Shown here piece by piece: positions 12,601-23,416 of a DNA stretch of 64,000 nt (the first letter of the stretch is position 1; each line of letters opens with the position of its first letter). The stretch spans positions 4,701,703-4,765,702 of the forward strand of contig NC_088301.1 in assembly GCF_032854445.1 (NCBI RefSeq), in the 5' to 3' direction. The notes below the pieces were generated by a model that saw nothing but the letters and a program-made list of their open reading frames with translations, did no database searches and was not told the origin of the DNA. The position numbers were made by a program, and so were the translations under genes. The stretch comes from Liolophura sinensis (Eukaryota > Mollusca > Polyplacophora > Chitonida > Chitonidae).

Positions 12601-13795
12601 AGAGTTATACGTATAGAACATGCAAACTGCCCATCGCAATGCATTATCTTGCCGAGCAATATTTCTCGATCAAAGAAAAAAATGTTTTCAGTCCCTGCAT
12701 TTGCATGGTTACCCTATAACGCAAAATGTCATAAGATAATTTTCACTCCTGTATTGTATGGAATCCGTTAGCGTCTACTCGCCATCTCACCCATTTTGAT
12801 CCACACATGTGTGGTCACCTTCGAATGGTGAAAAAATGGCACGTCCACGTGGTAAATTTCCAAATCCACGTTGCTTAAAAAATTTCCACTGGGACAATGC
12901 TTACATAACACATTGTCATTATGTAGAAAAGTATAGGCTAAAATTTCGTGATTGTTTAGATTCATGCACAGTCGCGTGATTGCGTCACAAAATTTTGCGT
13001 CATACCGTCATGTTGATATCTTGTTTATGGCTTAACTGTCTATTAATTGTTAAGGAATAGTTTTGATTTTTACGATCTACAGACATCACAAGCCAAGCAT
13101 AAACAAGTGTTCGATAAAACTACAAGTTTTCAGATTATTACTAACACACGACAACTGTTCAGGAACCATATTAATTTCGTGTGGTTCTGTCACGGGTATA
13201 TCGGAGCATGCTCTACTCTTCTTCAAAAGAATTAAAATACCTGGGTTACCATAATAAAATGGAAAACGTTACATTTGAAAATCAATCAACGCAATGATGA
13301 TTCCACCATTACTGTCCCAAGCAGCGAATCCAGTACTGGTCGTATATGATGAAGTATAGATATTCGTTTATTCTGCCATGCAGAATGATCTCCCTTTGTG
13401 TGGGTTGTGTGCATATCTGAGAGACCAATATTATGCACATGCACACTGTGAATGACAAGCCTCTAGTTTGTATATTTCATTCCAGCTATAGGAAGCATTT
13501 ACATGTGAAAGCGAAAGACGTCCCATTGTTATGACCTAATTTGAATATTCAATACGCAGTTTGTCAAATACTAGACAATTCACTTCTGTTATCATCAGCA
13601 GTACACCCGGCGAAGCCTATCGGAAGTACGGTTATGAAAAAAGTAAAATAAAACATACATGGATATATACAAGCATACAGACAGATAAGCTGAATTAGTT
13701 ATTACAGATGTTCCACACCATGCTCAACAATATTTAACCCTATAAACGAAGTATGGTTGGTCAGCGGAGAGGAAGCACCCTCGCCTCGCCTGGAA
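12601..13795. other. Non-coding stretch, no feature seen
   Basis: Moderately AT-rich with only short unrelated open frames. No SINE, array or exon with convincing splice borders was found. Confidence 0.35.
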
Positions 13796-13925
13796 CCTGA
13801 CAAGACTTCTATGTCGTAAAGCCTCATCTTGTAAAACCTCGTGTCGTAAAACCTCATGTCGTAAATCCTCATGTCTTACAACCTCATATCCTGAAGCCTG
13901 ATGTCGTGAAGCCTGATGTCGTGCA
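13796..13925. repeat. Minisatellite, 15-bp unit
   Basis: About eight imperfect units of CCTCATGTCGTAAAA. The unit is a multiple of three, so the minus strand shows a five-residue periodicity (RHEVL-like) in an open frame. That frame is best explained as a repeat by-product. Confidence 0.8.
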
Positions 13926-14109
13926 ATCCTCCGGACGTAAAGGGGTAATTTAAGGTCATCAGAAACAGTGTATGAAAACACCTCGATCGAATCAGGAATT
14001 GTTTTGATCAGAACCGGAAAACACCCCAAGAGTGCAAATTTCTGCTCTATGACGCTAAATGACCAAATTCTCTCACCACAGACAATGGTCTCATAGCCCA
14101 ATCTCCAAC

Positions 14110-14760
14110 TGAGGAAGAATCTTTAAAAAAACGACTCGGATCCTAGACTCGGATCACCACCAAAATTCAATAGTTTAATTGGTCCTTAAAGCCCAAGGCC
14201 AATACGTTCATGAATTCCATCCAAATTTGCACAAAGCTTTCCTCACAAACTCTTTTATAGACAGACGAGTAAATGTCGCCAAAACATGTACTTATTTATC
14301 AAAAAACATTAGGAGGCGCGTCTGCCCTAAGCCACAGCCAAATGGACGGCTTTACTTGCGTGGTGTGCGGTATGGAGCAATGATGCAACGGTAAAGAATC
14401 GTTTTAAAAAATTTCTGTATCTAGACTAAAATACAATGGATTGGTGCTTGCATTAAGGCCAAACTACACAAAATTTCATCAAAATCTCCGAATAACTTCT
14501 TTCCGAAAGGTGGCAATGGTGCAACTTTAATTTCAAACAAGATTTCGAGCCATAAAAAAAACCTGATGGAAAAATGAAATTAGTGGTTGGCGCTTGTCCC
14601 AAAGCTAAGAGGCACACAAAGTTTCACCAAAATCCGCGAATACGTCCTCATAAAGGTGCTAGTTGTCACATTTGATAATTTGCAGAATCGTTAAAAATGT
14701 CCTGACCCCGGATCCAAATACAGATCCAAGGCCAGGGAATGCCTTCCACGAATTTAGCGT
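14110..14760. repeat. Dispersed invertebrate repeat, three diverged tandem copies
   Basis: Three segments (about 14130-14275, 14395-14530, 14570-14720) share the order: GGATC or AAT word, TTGGT/TTGGCGCTTG, CCAAGGC, CACAAA, TTTCATCAAAAT or TTTCACCAAAATC, then CGAATA and CGTCC/CTTCT. The wording GGATCACCACCAAAATTCAA followed by CCATCCAAATTTGC resembles a repeat I recall from many invertebrate genomes, but the name is not certain. Confidence 0.5.
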
Positions 14761-15016
14761 GTAAGTGACGCATGTAGGCCTACGTCACTCGTTGGGCTTG
14801 ACTCTCTCTAAAAATTGAATAGAAACTTTGTTGTCGATGTCTGAGCGATGCTTGAATGTATTGACCAGTTTATTCTATTAATTCAACATAAAGGTTATTT
14901 CACTAATAGGATGTTATCTTAAATATGACACAGTATTATATTATAATAACAGAATACATTATAATATCAGACCACAGATGTTCCGTTGAAATCAACAGAT
15001 TATATTTTTGAGTGTT

Positions 15017-15200
15017 TATTTGATTGGGTTTTTCGCCGTGCTGAAGTTTCACGTCTACATACATGTATGACGACTGTCAGGTATACCTGGGTTGTAGAAG
15101 ATCAAAGTGCTCGAAGTAAACTCCGACCTTCGGCAAGTACATAGTAATCCCCTCGAACACACGGCCTCATTGGTCATGGAGATGACACTCGCAGCAAGTT
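15017..15200 (-). mobile_element. Strongly decayed SINE relic, main family
   Basis: TTTATTTGATTGGGTTTTTCGCCGTG followed by TTTCACG and TACATGTATGACGAC resembles the reversed 3' end of the main SINE. The remainder (CGGCCTCATTGGTCATGGAG) only weakly resembles the middle and head. The call rests mainly on the first 60 bases. Confidence 0.45.
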
Positions 15201-16329
15201 GAGGAGTTTTTAGCTGACTAAACATGTGGTGTTTCAAGAAATCTCAAGAAATTTGTGTCAATTTTTTGCACGTTTAATCATATTCATGGGATAAAAAAAA
15301 AACATCACTTATGATGCTACATATAGTCTACGCTATATGTTCTCACAGATATCAAATAAAGGCCGGTGTATTGTTGAGAGATTTATCCCCTCAATCTGTG
15401 ATCACTTCTCGCAAAATTCCATAGTTCTTGCGAAGTTTTCCGGGAGGCGAATACCAGTTATTGTTTAGCGTCGGGTACTTTTTTCGGAAACCAGCTCCTC
15501 TTTATACCTGAATGCGTTTCCTGTTTCCTTGCTCTTTTCTGTAAGTACCGAACGCCAAGGAAGGCAACAATTATCATTTTTCTGGTATAACCCCACCCGG
15601 GTTAGATCCCAGGTATACGGACTTCGAGGCGAACACTCTATAACCATAGATGACCGAGGTCGTTCAGCAGCATATATATTTTGGTATAGAATAACCCGTT
15701 GCACGTAACAAAAAAATATTATATCTGAATAACAGAAGAAGTCATACATAACATAATATAGCTTTCAGTAATAACATACTATATTCTGCCATCACTCAGA
15801 AAATATACTATTCTGTAAGTGGAAAAGACTACTTTTTAGGGTGCAATGTCCCGATACAAATAGAGTGTGTATGTATGGGTGTATAACGATGTATCCGTAA
15901 ATCATAGGCAGGAAATCCCAACAAACCACCCAACGTTAAGATACAGTCAACTCAGCCTTCTAATATAACATAACATATAATACAAAGGGTTGTGTTTCAC
16001 ACTACGTGTATATTTTAACATACTTTGTAAATGGACGCATGTATGATTTCATAGAAGAGCTATTTAAAATCAGGTGTATGACCTTCCGGCAATCAGGCTA
16101 TGAGAAGAGGAAAAAAGACATTGAATCAATGTTTAAACTCTTTGGATTTAATTTTTAACGGGCCCATTTTGAATGACTTCGTATTTCAAACAAAGAAAGT
16201 CACAAAGATGGTGTTCATCGTGTCCAGAAGTAGACCCGGGTTTCATCAAGGCTCACTGCGGATTTACAATACTCATTAAGGACATGTCGACATTTACCGA
16301 TAAATTTAACAAAATGCATTAATAGTCCA
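15201..16329. other. Non-coding stretch, no feature seen
   Basis: AT-rich. Several ATAACATA words occur between 15750 and 15990, but no clear tandem unit, exon or mobile-element body is visible. Confidence 0.35.
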
Positions 16330-16465
16330 TTTATTTGTTTGTTTATTTATTTATTTGAATGGTGTTTTACGCTGTACACAAGAATATTTCACGTATACGA
16401 TGATCGTGAGCATTATGGTGGGAGGAAACCGGGCAGAGCCGGGGCAAACCCACGACCGTCCGACA
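16330..16465 (-). mobile_element. SINE, main family, 3' half
   Basis: Begins with TTTATTTGTTTGTTTATTTA then GAATGGTGTTTTACGCTGTA and proceeds to GGTGGGAGGAAACCGGGCAG and CCCACGACCGTCC in reverse orientation. It stops in the middle of the body, so the 5' half is missing. It lies just left of the DIRS-like element. Confidence 0.85.
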
Positions 16466-16559
16466 CATTTCACAATAGTTGTGCGAGCAATATATAGTGT
16501 GTTGTTTTCAGCGCGTTTGGCATGAAACATCCCCCGACCGGTGCTATATACCAGTTATA

Positions 16560-16607
16560 GCAAGGACGTATATGCATGCTGCATGACATGGTTAATTTCC
16601 GAAATAT
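16560..16607 (+). repeat. Candidate A1 direct repeat of the DIRS/Ngaro-like element
   Basis: Shares AAGGACGTATAT, GCATGAnAnGGTTAATTTCC and GAAAT with 21993-22035 near the right end of the element. The similarity fades after about 45 bases, so the true left boundary is uncertain. Confidence 0.5.
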
Positions 16608-16917
16608 GTTTCTATAGTCAAAGCATCGATCTTTCTTTGACTACCTGTTTATCTTATATTATTATATATCGGAAGACAATACTATTTATTTATTCCAAAC
16701 TAAGGTTTTACCTTTTAATATGTAATCGATCATAATTTTTATTTTGAATATCTGTATATTATTTTCTAAATACCATTTTCCAAATGTTGAAATTAAATGT
16801 AAATAATCCTCTTGAGGAAAACCCCTCGTGGCCATTGGCTATATGAGCAATCCTCTATAAATAAAAAAAAGCATTAAATTAAATTAAACTCTCCTTTTAG
16901 CTTTTAACATAAATTCA

Positions 16918-17340
16918 AAGTATGAAGCCAAGATCTATGCCAACGAGTATGATGATTTTAACCAACTTCTTAATCGTGACGACGAACCACTAATCAAACT
17001 GTTCAATCATATGAGTTCGGACATATTATCGCAAAATCGTGCTCCCAGGCATTTAATATTTTCACGTCTATCTATTCGGCTAAATATCGAGACCTGATAC
17101 TGGACCTAATTAAATACGAGAACACAATAAGACTCCCGAACCAGCATCAGGAAACTGCGCGTCTTTCAACCTCTGCCATAGGACGAAATACGCGATGAAC
17201 TTTAGAAGCTGTGCTCACTGAAATCTTCACTACCTCATTCTACCACAAGTTCAATCCCACGGCAAACCTCCTTTCGAAGTCAAAAGAATTATCCGTTGCC
17301 AGCAGGATTCTGCTGGCGTTACCGCCGATCTGGCAAGTGT
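16918..17340 (+). pseudogene. Gag-like region of the DIRS-like element, broken
   Basis: One frame from 16921 reads YEAKIYANEYDDFNQLLNRD then DEPLIKLFNHMSSDILSQNR before a stop near 17097. A second frame downstream gives LEAVLTEIFTTSFYHKFNP and ASRILLALPPIWQV, ending at the SINE insertion. The position upstream of the reverse transcriptase suggests ORF1. Frames are disrupted and no domain can be named with certainty. Confidence 0.45.
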
Positions 17341-17341
17341 G

Positions 17342-17495
17342 ATTTTTTATTTATTTATTTGATTGGTGTTTTACTCCGTACTCAAGAATATTTCACTTAT
17401 ACGACGGCGGCCAGCATTATGGTGGGAGAAAACCGGGCAGAGCCCGGGGGAAACCCACGACCATCCGCAGGTTGCTGTCAGACCTTCCCACATAC
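17342..17495 (-). mobile_element. SINE inserted inside the retrotransposon, 10-bp target duplication
   Basis: Reverse-orientation, 5'-truncated copy of the main SINE (TTTATTTATTTGATTGGTGT to CCATCCGCAGGTTGCTGTCA). It is flanked by GGCAAGTGTG at 17332-17341 and again at 17496-17505, a perfect 10-bp target-site duplication. It separates the gag-like region from the RT region, so it arrived after the retrotransposon. Confidence 0.93.
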
Positions 17496-17519
17496 GGCAA
17501 GTGTGCTTAACCAGACTGC

Positions 17520-18400
17520 ACCCACAAACAGAGCTGTTTCAAATGCCAAGGGAAACACAGTCCATGTGTGTGTAAGCGAAAGATCAATTCAACTCTTACT
17601 CAGCTTGTTCCTCAGTTACCAACACCAATTGATGTAGCACTTGTAGCTTCTTTCCTAGACTTCCACGGCACAAATAGCTGTCTGATTCAGCGGCTTTTGA
17701 ATGGCTTCCAATTGGGCGTGGAGGGCAGTCCTTCTCACACACTTTTTAAGAAACACAAATCAACAATTGAGCACTCTGTTTTTTCATTGAAATTCGAAAT
17801 ATCTCGCGGACGAATTTCTGGTCCATATTCTGCACAACCACTGTCAAACCTAATCTGTTCTCCATTAGGTCTCATTCCCAAAAAAGAAGCCGGAAAATTT
17901 CGCCTTATCCACGATTTATCATTTTCTGAAGGTCAATCAGTTAATTCATTTATATCAAAGGAATTTTCAACAGTTCAGTATGAATCAGTTGAAAAAGTTA
18001 TTTCCCTGGTTCGACTATATGGCCGACACTGTCTTATGCCTAAAACAGACATTGAAGACGCTGTCCATCTGATCCCTATACATCCAGAGGATTACACATA
18101 CTTAGGCTTTTATCTTGATCAGTTTATCGGTTAGGCTTATCTTGACAGATGTCTACCAATGGGATCTTCATCTTCCTGTAAACTATTTGAAAGTTTAAGT
18201 AGCTGTCTTTAATGGATTATACAACAACATTTTGGTGTTAGAGGGATTTCACATCTCATCGACGACTTTAGATTCATTTCTGTTCCACGATCACCAAAAT
18301 GTGCACAGGACATTTCCAACTTTATTGAGTTGTGCAACCGTCTAGGAATTTCCATCAAATTAAAAAACATTATTTCGAAATTGTCGTCAAAGTGTAGGGA
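17520..18400 (+). pseudogene. Reverse transcriptase region of DIRS-like element
   Basis: An open frame to 18134 contains NLICSPLGLIPKKEAGKFRL then IHDLSFSEGQSVNSFI, the fingers/palm signature of DIRS and Ngaro RTs (PLGLIPKK and KFRLIHDLS). After a stop at 18132 the frame resumes with CLPMGSSSSCKLFE and the catalytic box ISHLIDDF near 18250. Upstream, in frame, lies CTHKQSCFKCQGKH, a zinc-knuckle-like cysteine cluster. The interrupting stops show it is dead. Confidence 0.85.
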
Positions 18401-18719
18401 ATAAAGGTAGGTTCAGAGAATATGGAAGTAAGATTACCGACGGAGAAGTTAGATAAGCCAGGGTCTTTTTTCCAAATTTAGGTGAAAACAAATTGTGACC
18501 TTAGCAGTCCTTACTCGGTTATCTTAACTTCTGTTGTTCAGTAATTATTCTTGGAAGAGCTTTTCTACGCAGACTGCAGAACTAAACGAAAAATCACATC
18601 ATTACATTCGTCTGAATAATGAGGCTAAGGCCGATATCGAAACTTGGCGGACTTTTCTGAGCTCTTTTCTTGGTAAATCATGTTTCTTATTTTCAAACTG
18701 GTCAACATGAGACTCCATA

Positions 18720-19158
18720 AAATCATATACAGATGCTGCTGGGGTTCACGGAGGTTTTACTTCCATTCTAGGCAGTTAGTAGCTTACTGGTTCATGGAAT
18801 CCCGATATGTGGTGCAGCTAGCATAGCTGCTAAGGAACTATTTCCAATTGCCATCCCTCCTGAGACATGGGGCGTCAAACCAAAAAATCACAAAGTTCTC
18901 TTTATGACAGACAATTCTTCCATTGTAGACATCATAAACAAAACATCTTCGAAATGCTCAACTATCATGAGGCTGATAGGTAGATTAGTATCAGCAAGAT
19001 TACAACAGAATACGTATTTCCGTGCTAAATATGTCCCAGGTAAATCAAATGTTGTTGCTGACCACCTTCCACGGTTTCATTTCTATCCTGCAACACAAAT
19101 AGCACCTTGGCTGGCCTCCAGCCCAGTAGCTATTACACCAGAAAATTACAAGCTGTAG
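18720..19158 (+). pseudogene. RNase H region of DIRS-like element
   Basis: Contains SYTDAAGVHGGF (first catalytic Asp region), then KNHKVLFMTDNSSIVDIINK and the family ending YVPGKSNVVADHLPRF. These correspond to the catalytic TD, the D-N-x-A/S-x-V segment and the G-x-x-N-x-x-AD-x-LSR tail used by DIRS-type RNase H. A stop after GS near 18777 interrupts the frame. The last part, 18904-19158, is open. Confidence 0.82.
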
Positions 19159-19249
19159 CCACATATCCACTATGTTCTTCAATGTTACAGAGTAGCATTC
19201 GTTCTTACAAATGTATCGCTAGTCAGATTTCTATCTGTCAGAAATCTGT

Positions 19250-20085
19250 CCGTATGGGTGGAAGTTTTTCCATCGACAGCTAAGAAGCTCGCACTTCACA
19301 TTGCCTTTTATTTCAAAAGAAGCGCGGTTCTGCTACTGCCTGTTCACATATTTCAGGGATAGCCTTTATATACAAAGCTGGGTTTTTTGATGATCCATCT
19401 GACTGTTTCTATATTAGTAAGATCTTGAACTCTTCGGGCTCTCAAACCTATTTAGGATATACGCCTTCCAATAACCATGGCTATTCTAGACCAGATAGTC
19501 ACGTCACTACATCATGTGATTCCCTCCCACACACACAGGTCACTTTTCAAGGCAATGTTTCTTTTAGCTTTTCATGCGTTTCTCCGTGTCGGGGAGATCA
19601 CTGTGACCATAAATAACAGCAACAACAAGACAGTTGTCGTGAGGACATGATGTTCCATTCTCATGGTGGGGGACTATGACCACTATAAGTTCCATCACCT
19701 TAACCCTCTACCACTTCAAAAACAGTGACTGACACCCTGTAAATATCAACATACCACTATCAAAAACAAAAAAAAAACTAGTTTGTGTCCGGTACGGGCC
19801 TTGAGTAACGCCTTGTTCCTCTGAGGCATTGCTATTTCAACTAAGCTCCGGGACTCCTGTAACATATAAACACATTTGTAACATATTGACAGCGGCCCTT
19901 AAGTTACTGACCTGGATTCCAAACACTACAACGGGCATAGTTTCCGTTTTGGTGCCGCAACCACAGCTGCGTCCCTAGGTATTCCAGAATCGGTTTTTCA
20001 GAAACTTGGGCGGTGGAAATCCATAGCACTGAACCGATACATTCGTATCAGTATATTCTCCATTCTTTGAAAGAGTTGTGGATAT
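19250..20085 (+). pseudogene. Tyrosine recombinase of DIRS-like element
   Basis: The catalytic residues are visible across broken frames: RLPITMAIL near 19460, MFLLAFHAFLRVGEIT with the first catalytic Arg near 19555-19600, HSFRFGAATTAAS with the H-x-x-R pair near 19944, and LGRWKSIALNRYIR with the nucleophilic Tyr near 20040, then a stop near 20070. This is a complete R...H-x-x-R...Y set of a phage-integrase-fold enzyme, the hallmark of DIRS-order elements. Internal stops near 19365 and 19650 inactivate it. Confidence 0.88.
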
Positions 20086-20171
20086 TCAACTAATTGTCTA
20101 GGAACCCTGTCCAATTATTTAAGGCAAGGATTCCACTTCTCTGGAAGTGTTACAAATTTATCTTAAGCTTG

Positions 20172-20433
20172 GGGGCCTCCATGGCTCAGTTTGTTAGCGG
20201 GCTAGCGCAGCGTAATGACCCAGAAGCCTCTCACCAACGCGGTCGCTGTGAGCTCAAGTCCAGCTCATGCTGGCCTCCTCTCCGGTGGTACGTGGGAAGG
20301 TCTTGCAGCAACCTGTGGATGGTTGTGGGTTTCCCCTGGGCTTTGCTTGGTTTCCTCCCACCATAATGCTGGCCGCCGTCGTATAAGTGAAATATTTTTG
20401 AGAACAGCGTAGAACACCAATCAAATCAAATAA
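20172..20433 (+). mobile_element. Full-length SINE, main family, 12-bp target duplication
   Basis: The best complete copy. Head: GGGGCCTCCATGGCTCAGTT with A-box-like TGGCTCAGTTTGTTAGCGGG, and B-box-like GTGAGCTCAAGTCC. Body: CTTCCTCTCCGG-type segment and CTCCCACCATAATGCTGGCC. Tail: AATCAAATCAAATAAA. Flanking copies of ATCTTAAGCTTG at 20160-20171 and 20434-20445 form a perfect 12-bp target-site duplication. tRNA-derived SINEs are transcribed by RNA polymerase III and copied by a partner LINE. Confidence 0.95.
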
Positions 20434-20554
20434 ATCTTAAGCTTGTATAGATGAGCAGTATTTCTCAGCTGCAATTTATTATACTTGGGCTATATTTCTG
20501 GGTAAGTCAAATACAATTTCCCGGAGGAAAGTATTTGACTAGTTCTGGTATTTA

Positions 20555-20960
20555 TTTTTACTTATTTGACCAATATGCACACTTCGATTAATTTGTACAG
20601 TGTGTAAAAATGTCCACTCATCTGCACCCAGGGTGTGCCGGACGGGGGTGGGGGGTGTTTTTGACCGCTCGGTATAATGTGTGTCGTCAAAATTGTTTTT
20701 CGAAAAGGCTGACTTACTTTTATTGATCAGTTGATTTTTTATAATGTGTAAAATGTCCATCTGTTTGCACTCAAGGTGTATGAAGAGGCCATCATTTGAC
20801 TGTTCCTTATAATGCGTGCTGTGAGAAATGTTTTTGAAAACGTACTAACGTACTGTTTTTGACCAGTTAATTCTGTATAATGTGAGGCGTGCGAGGAGGC
20901 CAGCAATAGCTTCTTACAACGTGTCTTGCCAAAATTGTTTTAGAAAGAGGCTAACATACA
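20555..20960. repeat. Three diverged copies of a roughly 140-bp unit
   Basis: Three successive segments share TTTGACCAGTTnATT or ATTGATCAGTTGATT, TGTATAATGTG, GTCCATCTG, GGGTGTG or GGTGTATGA, GAGGCC, CTTATAATGCGTG and TTTTTGAAAAnG. Copies begin near 20560, 20705 and 20855. It lies between the recombinase region and the first B repeat, so it may be part of the element's 3' non-coding region. Confidence 0.65.
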
Positions 20961-21320
20961 TTTATTGATTCCATTATTTTGACACCTGTAAATATCGTGT
21001 TATTTTTGTCTTTCATGTTGTTTTTCACCGATTTGGGAAACATATTAGCAAGCCAGATTCTATTGTATACAGATCAGCCTGAACTCCCCTAATGCTAGGA
21101 ATTTTCTGGGAGGCCAGTAAATGACTGCTCCTGATATTTTCCCAATATTTGTAGTACGTTTATTACCATGCATTGTGATGTTGCACTTAAACGGTTAAAA
21201 AGGATATGGATTTATTTTCAATTTCTTTAACAGGCTATTTCTTAATATCAAGTCTGTTTGCCTAAAGTGATCAGAGACTCGGTGGAGTGATAACAGTTCT
21301 GCTGTTATCTCTGGCCTTTC

Positions 21321-21490
21321 TTTCGCCCCCACCTTTGCGGGTTATAATTGTTAACATATATTCATTACAAAAATTCATAAGATATTTTAGTTTGGGATTA
21401 ATATTTTAATCTCCATGAATTTGTCATTTTTACTAAATGACCTTATAACACAGCCACCCGTAGGCCTCGGACCGGTTCTGTCCCTTGTAT
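21321..21490 (+). repeat. Candidate B1 direct repeat of DIRS/Ngaro-like element
   Basis: Matches 22107-22328 in the same orientation over its full length, except for a 45-base extra segment in the right copy. Both copies start at CGCCC and include the CTTTGCGGTTATAATnGTT block and GCCACCCGT. Confidence 0.7.
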
Positions 21491-21586
21491 AAATTGTAGC
21501 ACAGATGTAATAGTTTTTATGTTGGGACGGTGTACTTACTAAATCAAGGTATATAGATTTTTTCATTGGCTTTTATCTGGCTTTAA

Positions 21587-21808
21587 GGGGCCTCCGTGGC
21601 TCAGTCGGTTAGCGCGCTAGCGCAGCGTGATGACCCAGGAGCCTCTCACCAATGCGGTCGCTGTGAGTTCAAGTCCAGCTCATGCTGGCTTCCTCTCCGG
21701 CCGTAAGTGGGAAGGTCTGCCACCCACCATAATGCTGGCCGCCGTCGTATAAGTGAAATATTCTTGAGTACGGCGTAAAACACCAATCAAATAAATAAAT
21801 AAATAAAT
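21587..21808 (+). mobile_element. SINE, main family, internal deletion, 12-bp target duplication
   Basis: A very clean head (GGGGCCTCCGTGGCTCAGTC, then GGTTAGCGCGCTAGCGCAGC), B-box region, then a jump from GGAAGGTCTGCC straight to ACCCACCATAATGCTGG. The segment containing the CCGGGCTCTGCCCGG part is missing. The tail is AAATAAATAAATAAATAAAT. ATCTGGCTTTAA flanks it at 21575-21586 and 21809-21820. It lies between the B1 and A2 repeats of the DIRS-like element. Confidence 0.95.
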
Positions 21809-22106
21809 ATCTGGCTTTAAAAGTTACCTCCCCTTTTTTAACAGCTGTCTCCCATTATCAGATGTATTTACACTGTATTACCCTTATTCGTCACAGGATA
21901 CCTTGTGCTGCCATGGTAATATTCACATATACGATAGCTTCATGGCTGTGTTATAGTCCTTTGGGGTCCTTTTCTGTGTTATCGTGAACCGAGAAGGACG
22001 TATATATGTGCATTCTGCATGATAGTTAATTTCCGAAATCCCACCCTCCTATCCATTTGGGGGCTTTAAGTTCTCTGTTTTTTTTCCCGTATCTTATGTT
22101 GCCTTT

Positions 22107-22328
22107 TTTTCGCCCTCGCCTTTGCGGTTATAATCGTTTTAACATATATTCATTACAAACAATGATTTCATAAGATATTTTAATTTCGGTTTAATATCTT
22201 AATCTCAATAAATGAGTCATTTTTACTAAATGACCTTATAATACAGTTCTGCCAATTTTGTGGTCTATCTGTCACTAACCACCTGTAGGTATGCCACCCG
22301 TGAGACTCTGACCAATTCCGTTCCTGGA
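22107..22328 (+). repeat. Candidate B2 direct repeat of DIRS/Ngaro-like element
   Basis: Right-hand partner of 21321-21490. It ends with CTCTGACCAATTCCGTTCCT, comparable to CTCGGACCGGTTCTGTCCCT in B1. It probably marks the right end of the element. Confidence 0.65.
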
Positions 22329-22372
22329 CACGCTACTGATTTACAGCACTTTAAATGTGTCTAGTCCTCTAA

Positions 22373-22545
22373 TAGTATGGAAGGGGATATCCGCCAAAAT
22401 CGTATGCGTGCAACTTTGAACAAGTTCTACACTGCTATGTAAGTTTGCAGCTTCTGCTATTTGTCTACCGACATTCGGCTATGTGGCTACCGAAATGTGA
22501 ATATGGTATGTAATCTGAACATTGTAAATTGTGATGCCGCAGGCT
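22373..22545 (+). repeat. Repeat arm, inverted partner at 24070-24235
   Basis: GGAAGGGGATATCC, TGCGTGCAACTTTGAACAAG, CTTCTGCTATTTGTCTACCG, ACATTCGG, CTATGTGGCTACCGAAATGT and GGTATGTAAT occur here, and their reverse complements occur in the mirrored order at 24070-24235. The two arms enclose about 1.5 kb, which includes a SINE and a strong hairpin. Confidence 0.8.
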
Positions 22546-23416
22546 CTGTCTTTCGATGGCGTGCATTTGTTTCCACCATTGCAGTTCTGGCTATGGATGA
22601 GACGCATGTGCCATTGTGACAACAGGAGGCGCTGTAATCAACTAAGCGAAAAAATAATAATCGCTCCCAATCCTGGAAGTACAGTTCACTTTGCGGCAAA
22701 CTGTTCAGTTGTCGTTGTTATTGTTAAGATAATAAGATGTCGGTTGGATGGTTGGTAGTTTGTTTAATGGCGTTTCATTTCTAATGAATAATGCACGCCA
22801 CGATTAGTGCTGAAACCAAGTAGTGTTTACACTAATGCATTATAACATAGGCCCCTAGTTATGAATAAACTATTCTCAAAATTTTCTCCTAGCATAAGGA
22901 AGCAGGAACCTTACTGTAGCTTCGAAGACTACCATTATTCTTGTCAGGCCTTAAAACATTGACGTCAATCACGGATGAGTTAAGCTAATGACACAAAAAA
23001 TTACCAGAACTTTTAGTAGTTTTGCTGTTTATTTCATTGCAAGTGTTGCGGTGTTTGATAACCCTTTTGAATTTGTAATGAGATTATGAGGGTTGTTAAT
23101 ATTTCAGCAGTTGATTCAAATCTGTTGTTGCTTACATTTTGGTCGAAGTAGTCCCTATAGTCATATGTGGCAGGCGACAACCCACATGTTTGCCCAGGCG
23201 CCCATGATAATATTATGGTTAGACATGTTAGAGTAAAGACGTACAGCCCTGGTGCCTAGGCAATTAACCCGATATACACAGAAACATTTGAAATAGGTCC
23301 CCTTATGACATTGAAACATTAGCATTTTGTATGCTAATGGATACTAAGCATGTTGAATGGGGGACTCACTTGAAATGTTACAAACAATGTGTATCAGGTG
23401 GTATTCTTCACATTTG

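Larger units (their letters stand above)
16556..22330 (+). mobile_element. Degenerate DIRS/Ngaro-like tyrosine-recombinase retrotransposon
   Basis: The order on the plus strand is: gag-like region (about 16918-17340), zinc-knuckle-like cysteines (about 17518-17570), reverse transcriptase (about 17570-18400), RNase H (about 18720-19157), tyrosine recombinase (about 19250-20080). All are broken by stops or frame changes. Elements of this order insert with a tyrosine recombinase instead of a DDE integrase and have split direct repeats instead of LTRs. Matching that, a block at 21321-21490 is repeated at 22107-22328 (TTTGCGG, AACATATATTCATTACAA, TTTTTACTAAATGACCTTAT), and about 45 bases at 16560-16607 recur at 21993-22035 (AAGGACGTATAT, GTTAATTTCCGAAAT). 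The implied arrangement A1-ORFs-B1-A2-B2 is the Ngaro type. Three SINEs have inserted inside. It cannot be autonomous in this state. Confidence 0.8.

Noticed and set aside
21590-21680. SINE heads as functional tRNA genes
   Set aside because: A- and B-box words are present, but each is followed by the common SINE body, and no proper acceptor stem or anticodon arm can be drawn.
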